Origin: Anaspis maculata
Lineage: Eukaryota; Arthropoda; Insecta; Coleoptera; Scraptiidae
Direction of reading: 5' to 3'
Assembly (NCBI GenBank): GCA_949128115.1
Contig: OX421965.1
Span: forward strand, 7,444,753 to 7,508,752
DNA length: 64,000 bases
Shown here: positions 35,300 to 47,319 of the stretch, in pieces
Position numbering within the stretch: position 1 is the first letter of the stretch
Layout: each line of letters starts with the position of its first letter
Program-made: the position numbers and the translations under genes
Notes under the pieces: model-generated
Database searches by the model: none
The model's input: only the letters and a program-made list of their open reading frames with translations
What the model was told of the DNA's origin: nothing

Positions 35300-37441
35300 C
35301 GCTGTACGACATTCAGGTCTATACTGAGTGTCCCGTAAGCAGCGCACTTTCTTAGATGTACAATTGTACACGGTACATGTACTTGATGTTACATGTAAAG
35401 AAACCCAGATTACGATTTTCGATTTTGACATTTTTGGAGGATTTTGCGCAGTTTTTGAAATTTTGAATTTTTTCGACAGAGGCAAGTGGGGTATCGTTTT
35501 CTACTAAACATGAGACACGCAATGCAATCATCACAATTATTTTTGCGTATTTTCAAAATTTTCGGAATCCTTGGCATGAAAAGATGTAAAGAATGACGTG
35601 GCATCAAAAATGCGAAATTTTTCTATTTCGACTATTTTCGAGAATTTTTTACTGAATTTTGGATTTTTTTTTGTCATAGCAAGTAGGGTATCATTTTCTA
35701 CTAAATCGGTTGCGAGCATAGCGATTATGGCATCAATATAGTAGGGAACGATACTCGAGACGTTTTTTGACAAAATTAAAATTTTGACTTTTTCGAAAAT
35801 TTGACTGAATTTTGAAATTTTGATTTTATTGGTTGCATTAAATTGAATTATTGTTTCGTACCATATCGGATACGGGCAATGCGATCATGACGTGATTTTT
35901 GCAAATATCCAGGAAATCCTGGAATCCTTGACATAAAACGACGTAAATATACAGGGTGTCAAGTAATTACGGTTACAGACTTCTAGGAGAGATTACCCAA
36001 GAAAAGTGGACCAGGAAAAATATAACTTCGATGTCCTAAAATGCTCTAATGAAAAGTTACAGCTGTTCAAAATGAATTTTTAAAATCAATTTTTTGACAA
36101 TTTTTTGAACGGTTAAACCGATTTTGTTCAAATTTGAACCAAAGTTTATCGAAATAGGTTTCTATCAAACAATAATAACTGTTTGAAAAAAAAAAAGGGC
36201 AAAAGCATAGATGATGGGAGCTGTTCTCATTCCCCCTCTATTTTTTACCCCCTAGTTATTTTTGTTAAGCTATACTATTATTCTTGAAATCTGTGTTCAA
36301 TTTAGAAAAAAATTACCTGAACTACATGGAAGGAACCCTGATTAGGGCGTTCATTTACGCATCAGCTTGACGAATCACGGTACATACCATGGACACATGA
36401 CCGCGCAAAAATCATTTTTGAGAAAAGTGGACCCAAAATCGCATCGCCCGTCCTAGGTTTAGTAGGAAACGATCTCCGACTCGCTTTTTTCGGAAATTTT
36501 TCGATTTCGACATTTTTGGGGAACTTTTGCGCGATTTTTGAAAGTTTGGGTTCTTTTCGAATGACGCAAGTGAGGCAACGTTTTCTACTAAACATGAGAC
36601 ACGCAATGCAATTATGACAATTATTTTTGCGTTTTTCAAAAATGCAGCCATACTCGCATTGCCCGTGCTCGGTTTAGTGAGAAACGATAATCCGACTTGG
36701 TTTTTTCTGGAGTTTTCGATTTTGACATTTTTGAAAGATTTTCGCGCGGTTTTGAAAATTTTGAATTCTTTCGATTGAGGCAAGTGGGGTATCGTTTTCT
36801 ACTGAACATAAGACACGCAACACAATCATGACAATTATTTGCAAGCAACTGATAAGCAATGCGACTATCACATTCGTTTTTGAATATCTTCATGAAATGC
36901 GCAGCTTCTTGATATAAAAACGATGCCAGAATCGCATTGCTCATCACCGATTTAGTTAGGTGTCATTTTAGTAGGAAATGACACCTTACTCGCATTTTTG
37001 AATAAAATTGATTCAAGAGTTTGAAAAAATTAGATTTTCGCGACTTTTTGACAAATTTTGAAAATTTCGCATTTTCGATTGAGATAAGTGGGGTATTGTT
37101 TTCTACTAAATCGAACACGTGCAATGCGACTATTACATTTGTTTTTGCATATCTTTGAAAAAATCCGCAGCGTCTTGGTCTGAAAACGATATAAAGAAGT
37201 GAAATCGAATAGAATGCAGCTAGAATCATATTGCTTTTTGCCAATCTAGTAGAAAAAGATACCCAACTCGCTTTTTTAGAAAAATTTGTTCCAAAGTTAA
37301 AAAAAAAAGACATTTTTTCGACTTGGACAAATTATGAAAATTTAGATATTTTCGATTGAGACAAGGGGGGTATTGTTTTCTACTATTTCAATTGAGGCAA
37401 GTAGCGTATTGTTTTCTATTAAACCAAATACGGACAATGCG
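35300..37441. repeat. Degenerate 200-300 bp tandem array
   Basis: The phrase gcaagtggggtatcgttttc, then tactaaa, then cgcaatgcgatcatgac recurs near 35483, 35685, 36560, 36780, 37085, 37365 and 37395, at about 200-300 bp spacing. Between the phrases lie attttcgatttt and tttttga blocks. The array resumes at 40941-41240 on the far side of a hAT-like insertion. Short minus-strand frames inside it are similar to each other only because of the repeat. Confidence 0.8.
35952..36360. other. Solo TACAGGGTG-ended insertion
   Basis: A sequence beginning tacagggtgtcaagtaatta breaks the array and is not repeated elsewhere in the window. I find no inverted partner at its right side, so it looks like one end of a truncated transposon. 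Confidence 0.45.
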
Positions 37442-37792
37442 ATCACGACTAGCGCTGGGCAATATATTCGATTAATCGATTATAATAATCGATTATTTTA
37501 GCATGCCGAAAAATGATCGATTAATCGAAAATTCCGATTAATCGATTATTCAAATAATCGATTAATCGATTGCGAATAATCGATCAATCGATTGCGAATA
37601 ATCGATCAATCGATTGTGAATAATCGATTATTTAATCGAATAATCGATTATTCAATCGATTAAGACATAATCGATTATGCGGCGAATAATCGATTATTCG
37701 GATAAAATCACTTATCGATAAATTAAATTGCTTTTCAAATTAAGAATATTACGATTGTTCACTTTTCGATTAATGGAATGATCGCTGATCAC

Positions 37793-39939
37793 TAGATAGC
37801 GGATTTATAATTTTTTACATGTTCTATCCGCTGAGTTGGATGCAACCGTCGACTTTCAGCTTGACGTTTCCATCTATAAAGAAGCTAAATACCAATTTTT
37901 ATTCCGCATATAATTCATTATTTTGACTTTTTACCGCATACAAATTTATAGTCCATATAATCGCATATAGCCGCATATTTAGTCCATATTTTTGCACATA
38001 ACTGAATATTTGTCAATATTTTGGCCATTTTATCTATACAGGGTGATTCAAAAATGGCGCATTTCCTTTCGGGCACGTTATAGTGGACGTTAACGGAGCA
38101 TGGGAAAAATAATTAAAAAAATTAATCGGCTTCGATTTGCAAGTTATTAACAAAAACAAATCTGTCCAACCTGGCAGCATCGCATTAGTACCTACCTGGC
38201 ACCTTTAGATCAAAGAGGTACATCACAATAGCATTATTGTATTGTTACCCTGGAAACTCCGTAGAACCTGCCAGACCATACCAAACATACTTGCCAAATG
38301 TATTTTCACGGCACTTTTGAGGTAAAAGACGAAAGGACCCCGCACGATTCTTATGGAAAATGGCTCCCGGTTAAATTCTCTGAATTTTTGATATGTTGTA
38401 GCTCATGAGATACTAATCGAATACCGTGAACCCCAAACTCAAATAATGGACAGTTTTTTACCCACAGGGGGTTGAAGTTGGAGGTTTTGACGGCTTCAAA
38501 ATGATATTATGACGTTAATAAAAGCTTTTTATTTGGTTTCTCTTCAAGTTGTGTTTCATGCTAAATATATTTATTTGACAGAAAAATATCAACCCCCTCC
38601 TCCACCCCCAACCCCTATCTACCATCATAAAATTCGAGATTACTCCCAAAAGCCATGCGGATGGCTTCTGTGATTTAAATCATGAATTTTGACATGAAAA
38701 TTATTTTCCACCCCTAATGTTGGGGTGCCGATTTTCCAATTTTCCTTGGTTAATTTGGCTGAATTTTTGCTATTGTGTACTTCTGATTCTGCTGAACAAA
38801 AAGTTCCCATATCAAAACTTATTCCTATGAACAGTTTTTGTTCTGCAGGGGACTGAAGTTCAATATTTATGCTCTCAAATCTTCAACTTCAGTCCTCTGT
38901 AGAACAAAAACTGTCCATAGGAATAAGTTTTGGCATGAGAACTTTTTGTTCAGCAGAATTAGAAGTACACAATACCAAAAATTCAGCCAAATTAACCGAT
39001 GAAAATTGGAAAATCGGCACCCCAACATTAGGGGTGGAAAATAATTTTTATGTCAAAATTCATAATTTAAATCACAGAAGCCATCTGCATGACTTTTGAG
39101 AGTAATCTCGAATTTTGTGATGGTAGATAGGGGATGGGGGTGGAGGAGGGGGTTGATATTCTTCTGTCAAATAAATACATTCAGCATGAAACACATCTTG
39201 AAGAGAAACCAAATAGAAAGCTTTTATTTATGTCAGCATATCATTTTTAAGCCGTCAAAACCTCCAACTTCAACCCCCTGTGGGTAAAAAACTGTTCATT
39301 ATTTGAGTTTGGGGTTCACAGTATTTGATTAGTATCTCATGAGCTACAACATATCAAAAATTCAGAGAATTTAACCGGGAGCCATTTTCCATAAGAATCG
39401 TGCGGGGTCCTTTGAAAATTGAAAATACGACTCAAATCTCAATTGCAAGAGAAATTTTCAATCGGGAACTACTAACGACATGCGACTCTTCGCAAGTAAC
39501 AATGCTTTGCTTTAAAATCATGCACACTGAAGAAGTTAAATTCTCAACTTCACCTCTTCATAACTCGAAGGATAAATGAGCCAATTTTTTTTTACAATTT
39601 TTTTCGTGCTCCCTCAACGTCTCCCACAACGTACACGGGAGGAAATGCGCCATTTTTGAATCACCCTGTATGTGCTAGAAAGTCACGATTTTTTCATTTC
39701 AAAAAAAGAAAAAAAATTGAAAATTTTCGAGCAATTTTTTTTACTTTGATGGTCGAAGTTGGTTGGTTGTTGGTTTTATATGTGAATGTTAGGATTTACA
39801 CTATTTTTGCAGCTTATATCACATATTTACTCACATATATTGCTTAATATGAGCATTTTCACCGCATATTTTGATACTTTTTAAGCGCATACAAACTACA
39901 TATTTCGAGCTTTTTTACCGCATATAAATCCGCTCCCTA
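37793..39939. mobile_element. Nested hAT-like element, 8 bp TSD
   Basis: The ends TAGATAGCGGATTTATA and TATAAATCCGCTCCCTA are inverted repeats. The flanking 8 bp duplication is CTGATCAC at 37785-37792 and 39940-39947. Subterminal pieces repeat gcatata / tatgcg motifs on both sides. It lies inside the element at 37450-40932 and is itself opened by the foldback at 38037. Confidence 0.85.
38037..39670. mobile_element. 1.63 kb foldback, TACAGGGTG ends
   Basis: TACAGGGTGATTCAAAAATG at 38037 is mirrored by the right end at 39670. Long inner arms (about 38340-38880 against 38880-39410) are almost perfect complements meeting near 38880. The outer parts of the arms differ more, so the element has an asymmetric history. 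Flanks fit a TA target. It is the innermost of three nested elements. Confidence 0.85.
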
Positions 39940-40030
39940 CTGATCACTTAATCGAATTACTGGTAATCAATTATTAATCGATACGTTATAGGTCCCTACC
40001 TATTCGATCATCTATGCAATTCTACAATAA

Positions 40031-40324
40031 TAGGGTGATTGCATGTAGAGGGAGTTTATGTCAAAATGTTAATAGTGTTATTGTCATCGGACTATCCTCA
40101 CTAAGTACTGTAATTTTTACGTGTTTTGTTCACATACTGGTTTGTTCGGCGTTTACGAGATCGAGATTGTGATTTCTAATCATTCTAACAATGCCTTACA
40201 CCTGTTATGTGCCCGAATTCTTGTCTATGGCCCCAATGCAATTCCCTAACAAACGTCAAAACATAACTAGATCCTAGCGCTGCCTGCCGGTGATTAGGTG
40301 AACGAATTTCATGCAATCACCCTA
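40031..40324. mobile_element. 294 bp MITE in the hAT-like element
   Basis: TAGGGTGATTGCATG at 40031 and CATGCAATCACCCTA ending at 40324 are perfect 15 bp inverted repeats. The interior is not palindromic and has no coding capacity. Confidence 0.6.
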
Positions 40325-40940
40325 TTGTAAAATACGTACAGCATATTTCTTTCTTTTTTGAAATTGCATTGTATTGCGTCTTGCGTCAAGGTCAAGGGAA
40401 GGGAATGCAACCTATCCATCACTAGAGTGAAACTCGGGCGAAACGTAATATGAGCTTGATGTAAACAAGACAAGAAGACAAGAGACAACAAGAAAGCTGC
40501 ACGCTTTAGGCTAGGTGGCGCCGGCTCATTCTCATTTATTCAGTTCTTTCTTGACTTGGTGTTTGGTTCGATTGGGTCTTTCCGTAAACCACTATGGCTA
40601 CTAAGATGAAAAGCCTTATTGTTTGAAACTATTTTTAAAAAATCGACCAAAATGTGAGTGCAAGTAATAATTGTAAAAAACTGATGACCAAAAGAAATCG
40701 ATTCATCAATTTTTCAATAATCGATTTTTAATAATCGATTTATTGTTTTTGAAATAATCGAATAATCGATTAATCGATTTTTTAATGATCGATTAATCGA
40801 TTTTTTAATAATCGATTGATCGATTCTTCAATGATCGATTAATCGATTTTTCAATAATCGATTAATCGGAGTAATCGATTATGTTCTTATAATCGATTAT
40901 CGATTATAAAATCTCATAATCGCCCAGCCCTAATCACGAC

Positions 40941-41240
40941 ATCATTATTTGTATATGTTGGGCAATTGTGAATTATTTCCGGAAATTTTGAAAATTTTTT
41001 GGATTCTGACAGGAAACGAGACAAGAAAAACGTGACACCAAAAATGCAGCCGGAATCACACTGCTAGTCCTCAACTTAGTAGAAAACGATACTATACTCG
41101 ATTTTTTCACAATTCTTTGACATTGATGTTTTCGGAAATTTTTGATTCATCGGATTATATTTTCGAAATTTTCAATTTTTGACGAAGGCAAGTGGGGTAT
41201 CGTTTCCCACTAAATCGTATACGAGCAATACGATTCTCTA
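40941..41240. repeat. 200-300 bp array, continuation
   Basis: The array of 35300-37441 resumes right after the hAT target duplication, with a further gcaagtggggtatcgtttcc unit near 41188. It fades out near 41240. Confidence 0.65.
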
Positions 41241-41244
41241 TTCA

Positions 41245-42580
41245 TTTTCGCTTTACTCTGACATGCTTGAAGATACTTCCCAGCCAACAGTCGCAAATCG
41301 ATACCTGGGCGGTTCTTAGCGGATTTATTGCGGAAAGTTTTTCGAATCGACGGTCAACTTTTTTGCCTTTGTTCACTTTTTATCCTCAAGTACTTGAAGA
41401 TTATTACAAGAATTACTTGATTACAAAAACTGCTATGAATAATCAAGAACTGTTGAAATTGACTAAGTAAAATATTTATATTTCAAATACGTAACTGATG
41501 AATTATTCACATTCCATGTAGTCGACTCATTACGACTACTACTTTCAATTATAAGTGACCAGGCCAATATCTCAAGTAACCGCGCTATAAGCTACACGAT
41601 TTGCCTCAAATCTAAAATCCGATTCATCATCCGCTCTCATGTGTTTGCCCAGACTGCTGAGAGATTAAGTGCTCACCTCACTTGTATGATGGAACAGACC
41701 GGGAAGCGGAGAGAAAAACGAGATCTTGATGGAGCTCGCTTTTTCCACATAGCATGTCCGCGTTTCCACAAAACCAATTAAAATCTTTAATGGAAAAACT
41801 ATCAAAGTTTCGTTTAGGTAGGAAACAACTTTATCTTTTCTCAGTACGTATATATCGTATCTAATATCCGACCAATCATATGTTTACTCATCCCCTAATC
41901 TTTAGAATGAAAACTACAATTCCAATAGAACAATTCGAAAGTATTTTGACGCACCGAATACCACCAAAGCCCACGCACTTCCTGGCGCCCTGGCGACTCT
42001 TTTACATACTTTCTCACTTAGTACACGCTTCTATGGACCTCTCTGCATTTTCATTATGATAAGTTCCGATAATCGGACGACTGAGAGGCATATAATACAA
42101 CGGCCGTATATGAATAATTGATGAGAATGTTTCAAATTGTTTTCTCATTCTTCCGAGCGAAATTATAATTATCGGACTTGGATTTGCATAACGAGCATCG
42201 GAGCTGTGTGCTGTTCTTTCTGACCGTTTTGCATAATCACGGCGAATTTCTAGGATAATCGCGCGTCGGCTGGCGGGCACAGCTTCGTTTCAAAACATGG
42301 CATTGTGCATCCATCTTTGTTTTGTAACAGTGTAGCGTGAAAGTTTTCGGTTCAGGTGACTTTAAAATACAAGAATCCCAGAAGTTTTGCTTATTAGACG
42401 AAAACATTGTCACGAGCAGTTTATCAAGTCGATTTTATTTATTCAATCTCAATCACAGAACTGACAGTGGAAATGCGATGCAATTTTCAAGAGGCTTTTT
42501 ATGTCCACTTTAGTTAATTAATGCTACACTAACCGGCGTAGGTCGTGCATTAGCTGGTTTACAAACAGCAACATTTCAGC
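41245..42580. other. Intron, no recognised feature
   Basis: I see no supported exon or complete element here. It remains within the intron between the exons at 33920 and 44097. Confidence 0.35.
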
Positions 42581-42780
42581 TTCGTTGTTTTAGACGACAA
42601 GGCACCTGCACACAAGACCAATGCCACAGGAAATTCCTTGGATAATCACCCAAAAATTGAAACCATAAATAGGATTATGTAGCCTGCGAACTCTCCTGAT
42701 CTGAATCCAGCAGAACATGCCTGGAACTACATTTCCAGGTTTTATATCAGGCAAGATCCACCAGAAACTCTGGTTCACTC
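42581..42780 (+). pseudogene. Tc1-type transposase remnant
   Basis: The plus-strand frame reads DKAPAHKTNA, then after about 20 residues a TAG in place of the expected Trp, then PANSPDLNPAEHAWNYISR. This is the second Asp block and the Glu block of the Tc1/mariner DDE transposase catalytic domain. The Asn usually following the second Asp is Lys here. With an in-frame stop and no N-terminal half it is a dead fragment. It is one of two traces of the superfamily whose TA target the foldbacks seem to share. Confidence 0.8.
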
Positions 42781-43770
42781 TAGTTTCCTTTCACTCTGGT
42801 TTGTCTTCCCAAGTACTACGTCTTCCAAGGCCTGCAACATCTAATGAAAACGAACTTAAGCAATAAGCTCTCACTAAGCTCCAAACGCTCATTAAAAAAT
42901 CAATCCAGTTTATTGTGCGGATGCTTTTTTCCAATCAAACGCACCACATAAAATATTCAACAAGTCGTAGAAACTGGAAATGATTACGTCCTCGCTCCGG
43001 ATCGTCAATCTTTGGGGCCAATCCTACAAGAAACGAGGATTGATTTCCTGGCGCGCGTGCCAAAGGCCACAGGGCACAGAAAGCGAAACATCCTTGAACG
43101 CTTTTCCGGTTCGTGTGCGCTTCCATATTTCCTCCTCCTTCACCTTTTCCTCGTCGTAGTAATGCAGGTGGGATTTTCGACCGAACCTGTTTACCCGATG
43201 ACATTTCGAGACGGCGACGGTCGCAACCCCATTGTTCGCGGCCTGGCTTCTACATCTTGCGGATTCAACGACTCTCACTTAAATGGGCGGAAAAAAAGCG
43301 TCGCGGTACTATTTCGGGACGCCGCGAAGAGGTTCTTTCGAAATAAAATTCGAGATTGGAGAAAATCAATATCGTCGTCGTCATTTCGTGAAATTCCAGT
43401 CGCTGTGGCATCCCGCAGCGTCTGCAAATTGATACTAATTGCTTCAATTTGACGCGGTATACGGAGGAGCACAACAATGAGAAAGTCTCCGATTGTTCGC
43501 GGATTTGATGCCATTAAATTAACGGTTTCGGATAAGCACGTACTTGGTTGCAAGCACCACGTTTGAAAAAATGATGTAATATGTTTGTTTCTGCTTCTGA
43601 GAAATACAGACTGGGCGGAACGGTATTTTTTGGTCACCCTGTATAATTGTTCCGTATTACCACGTCTTGAGCGCCACGTTTCAGCCGTAGACTATTTTTT
43701 GAATTTTTGCTCGACCACTTTTCAGTTCTGAGATATAGGAGGTGTTCATCTCACTAATGCGAGAGTTCAC
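42781..43770. other. No confident gene; overlapping open frames
   Basis: A GC-richer patch at 43000-43640 has open frames on both strands (146 residues plus, 120 residues minus), neither with recognisable domains or matching splice sites. A reverse TACAGGGTG-type end (caccctgtataatt) lies at 43637 without an obvious partner. Confidence 0.35.
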
Positions 43771-43779
43771 AGAACGTGT

Positions 43780-43920
43780 CAAGCTAGTCAAGTCAAGCCA
43801 GCCAAGTCAATTAGAGTCAGTCTAGTCTAGTCCGTAACGTCTAGTCAGTCGAGTCTGGTCAATTCTAGTCAGTCAAGTCAAGTGAGATAAATTTGGTCGA
43901 CCAAGTCTAGTCTTGGTCAA
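43780..43920. repeat. AGTC-rich simple repeat
   Basis: Irregular runs of agtca, agtct and aagtc (such as cagtctagtctagtccg) form an imperfect pentamer-like microsatellite of about 140 bp in the intron upstream of the exon at 44097 as read in genome order. Confidence 0.65.
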
Positions 43921-44096
43921 TGGAATCGTCTTCAAGCGCGCTTGGATAGGTCGGGGCCTTGCTAGATGGACTTCGAAAGAAAGTTCAGGCTTTTGTTTGA
44001 TTACAAATTTCAAAGGGGTGCTGGAAATGACTCGTTTGGATTTTTCGGTGCTCATTGTGGCGTAACGTCACCGATCACCGGGCAATTTCCTCTTAC

Positions 44097-44231
44097 TCTG
44101 ATCACAGTTTTGCAGTCCAGCACGTCGGCTGTGGTCGGGGAGTTGCACGGACTATGCGGAAGGCCTTCGTCGTCTTCGCTGGTGGTGTCACCTCGACCCC
44201 GTCTCAGTCTAAGCCTCTCACTCAGCTCCGT
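44097..44231 (-). CDS. Upstream-most exon found, minus-strand gene
   Basis: A 135 bp exon encodes 45 residues: TELSERLRLRRGRGDTTSED, then DEGLPHSPCNSPTTADVLDC, then KTVIR. The acceptor is cttgtttttcag above 44231 and the donor AGA|GTAAGA below 44097. It is phase 0 at both ends, in agreement with the exon at 33920. The sequence begins basic and turns acidic-serine-rich, again suggesting a disordered regulatory region. No start codon is present, so the gene begins further right, possibly beyond this window. Confidence 0.8.
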
Positions 44232-44487
44232 CTGAAAAACAAGAACCAGATTAGTACCTAGTCGTTGTACTCGAATGTTATAGCTTCAAATACTCTTGTA
44301 TACTAACACATTATAAGATTGAGTATCAACTTGAAAGAGTCAAGCATCAAAAGGTTGAAAGTATGAAATGTAAGATTTTCAAGAAGGCCGAGATCCTTCA
44401 GCTGCTAGGTAAAGCGGCTGCCTTGCTCTGTGCGGATTGACGTTATATAAGACATCAAACAACATTAAAAACTCGACACAATCTGCT

Positions 44488-44511
44488 TGTGTGTGTGTGT
44501 GTGTGTGTGTG
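44488..44511. repeat. (TG)n microsatellite
   Basis: Twelve uninterrupted TG units. Confidence 0.95.
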
Positions 44512-44939
44512 CTACAGCGACGGCAATAAAAGACTTTCTTCGGATGGCGATAAAGTTAATTAGAGAACCTGAGCAAAGGCCAACAGGATAGTTTAATTAC
44601 CGACCGGACGAAACCGGTGGGCGGGTGGGTGGTTTGGAGGGTGTGTGCGCTGTGCGTGTACCTGATATACTGCACACGATCCGACATGCACTTTCACGAG
44701 TGAGTTGAGGCGAACACAGTTGCGCTCGCTTTGTCACAAATCAGGTCAATTTGCAGCCGGAAAATGCTCATTACGTAATTTCGACTTTTGAATTATTTCG
44801 TGTTGGGACTGAGCAAAAAGCCCGCCTTTGATTCTTGAACCGCTCGAAAGGCAAAGTACATTTCGAGTGGTCTATCCAATTTTTGCTCAAAACGGCTATG
44901 ACAATCATTTGCGCCTTGCAGTTACTGGGTATCGCCATA

Positions 44940-44990
44940 GTGGCCTGCGAACTCACCCGATCTGAATCCAATCGGAGCTACATTTCTAGT
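44940..44990 (+). pseudogene. Second Tc1-type transposase scrap
   Basis: The plus strand encodes WPANSPDLNPIGATF, matching the Glu-block region (WPANSPDLNP) of Tc1-like transposases, then diverges. It is related to but not identical with the remnant at 42581. It ends some 27 bp before the foldback at 45017. Confidence 0.6.
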
Positions 44991-45016
44991 GGGTTGCACT
45001 CTATTCAAACGAGTTA

Positions 45017-46099
45017 TACAGGGTGGCCCAACGAAAACAGAACAGAGGAGTTTTTGGACATTCCACCTCATGTTTTTGAAAAAAGCTTAGACAGGTCGAT
45101 TTTTATATCGAGGGGGACATCTGAAACATACATTGGCAAATTTCCATCTTCAGCCCCCTCACCCCTACCCACCTCAACTTCAGAATTCCGAATGACACCA
45201 TCTACTTTGCGATACATCAAATCAAAGAGAATCAAATTACCTTTCTGAAAATACTATTTTCAAAAATTTTTACCCCACCCCCCATCTTCCGAAATTTCTC
45301 TGACTGTCCCATTTTCTATTCTCGATCCTTCGATTCTCTTCAATTTAATCAGCGTCATAATAAATAGCATCTGAGGAGAAAATTTCCGGTGGAGAAAAAA
45401 GCTACCCAAATTCACCCCTTCCCTCTCCCCCACCCCAACTTCAAAATTTAACAGACACCACCTACTTTGTGATACATCGAATCAAAGTGAATTGATTTTA
45501 CTTTCTGAAAACAATTCTTTCCAAATTTTCAACCCCTCCCCTGATAAATTGATCATTTTGAGTATTTTTGGGAGAATATGGCTTTTTGAAAATTCTGAAA
45601 ATATTTTATTCAGAAAGAGAATTCAATTCTCTTTAATTTGATGTATCACAAAGTAGGAAGTGTCATTTTAGATTTTGAAGTTGGGGTGGGGGAGTGAAGG
45701 GGTGAATTTGGGTGGCACTTTTCACACAGAAAATTCTCTCCCTCGATGCTGTGCAGGATGACGTTGGCTGTACTGAAGAGAATCAAGAGGTCAAGAATAT
45801 TACATTGGAAACTCAGACAATTTTAGGAAGAAGGGGGGTGGGGTTGGTAGTTATAGAAATATTTTATTCAGAAAGAGAATTTAATTGTCTTTGATTTGAT
45901 GTATCGCAAGGTGGGTGGTGTCATTTGAAACTTCGAAGTTGGGGTGGGTGGGGGTGAAGGGGCTGAAGATAGAAATTCGCCAATGTATGTTTCGGATGTC
46001 CCCCTTGGTATAAAAATCGACCTGTCCGAGCTGTTTTCGAAAAAATAAGGTGAAATGCCCGAAAACCCCTCTGTTCTGTTTTCGTTGGGCCACCCTGTA
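45017..46099. mobile_element. 1.08 kb foldback, TACAGGGTGG ends
   Basis: TACAGGGTGGCCCAACGAAA at 45017 is mirrored by the right end at 46099. The arms run about 500 bp and share with 12624-13708 the inner phrases tcgatttttatatcgagg and its complement, as well as blocks of cccctccccac type. TA borders both ends. Several sub-blocks of about 230 bp within each arm resemble each other, so the arms themselves arose by tandem duplication. Confidence 0.8.
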
Positions 46100-46104
46100 T
46101 ATTG

Positions 46105-47319
46105 TTTTCAATAACAAGTCAAAAAATAAATCAAATCCAGTTTTTTTGTATGTAACGATTGTGTAGATTTTTATGTAGGTACGCCTCACATCAACAAAAC
46201 GAGCTTGAATATAATTTGCGAGGTAATTTCCTGTCGATGTCACTCATTGTCGAACGAACGAATACAGCGCGTCAAAAAATTTATCGCATTTATTTTCTTT
46301 TTTGCTATTTTCACTCTCGCAAGGAGCTTTCCATCGTGTTTGTATTATTATAGGCTGCGTTATACAGACATAAAACGACGTACACAACCAATTTCACGCT
46401 TCGAATTGAAGCACTTAACCCATAGAAATAATGAGCTTTTAAACCAATAATAATTATTTCAGTATACTTAGTAATTATTATTAAAGTACAGACGGAAAGA
46501 CGAATTGAAACGAGAGGCGGAAAATCTACCTTTGGTATATCTACTGTCCTACATTTGTTACGAGTTTACATAAATTGTATGTACAACTTATACGGCTTGA
46601 AACAAAAGAAAACCAATTATATGAAGAAAAACTTTACTGGAACACGGAAAATTATTCATATTACTTATTGTTCCTGAAAGAAAATGTAATGGAACGGACG
46701 CGCTTATAGACGGGAAAACCATCTGTTTTTGATTAGGTCAAGGGATTTATTTTAGTTTTCCGCATCGCCTGTTCTCCGCTGAATATTTATTGCACAATAT
46801 GCAAGTTTTTCTTGGCAAACACACGTGTTTAATAAACGACAAAGCGAGTGGCAGGCAACGTGCGCATTTCTGCGATTTCCCAGAGAGCCGAAAAGCAATT
46901 TACGAGGTTTTTAATTACCCAATAACAATGCCTTCAAAACGGGGCCGAAGCTACAGTTAACTGCACAAAGTTAATGAAAAAATCTGGGAAAGGAAATGGA
47001 TGACAAAGGGAATAATTTTTTCATCCAGCTACGAAGCGTTTACAGCCCGTACAGCTGGAGAAGGTCTAGGTGAAAAGGTGAGTGAATTCAGGCGCTCTCT
47101 AACTGGTCAGGCTGCAGCTACGTTAGCAATTTTGGAACACTCAGGTTGGTTCACGCGGAGAGCACTCATGTTTGCAAATGTAGCGCGTCAGGGAGAGCGT
47201 CTTTATTAGGCCAGCGTAGGCCGACGGCGTTATGACAGGCGTCGCTGTAATTTCAAGCAATGCTCACCTCTGTGAAAAAAAAACAACACAAACGAAGTTT
47301 AATTTTTGTTACGAACCAA
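46105..47319. other. No recognised gene
   Basis: I see no supported exon, RNA gene or paired transposon ends. Composition is AT-rich. Confidence 0.35.

Larger units (their letters stand above)
37450..40932. mobile_element. 3.48 kb hAT-like element, 8 bp TSD
   Basis: The left end TAGCGCTGGGC and right end GCCCAGCCCTA are inverted repeats. An 8 bp duplication, ATCACGAC, is at 37442-37449 and 40933-40940. About 250 bp next to each end is made of AATCGATTA-type repeats (37460-37720 and 40690-40920). An 8 bp duplication and a GCTGGGC end fit hAT elements. No transposase is visible. Most of the inside is later insertions at 37793-39939 and 40031-40324. Confidence 0.88.

Noticed and set aside
43012..43452. 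146-residue plus-strand frame with a hydrophobic segment
   Set aside because: Overlapping frames of similar length exist on the other strand, no domain is recognised and no splice partner fits.
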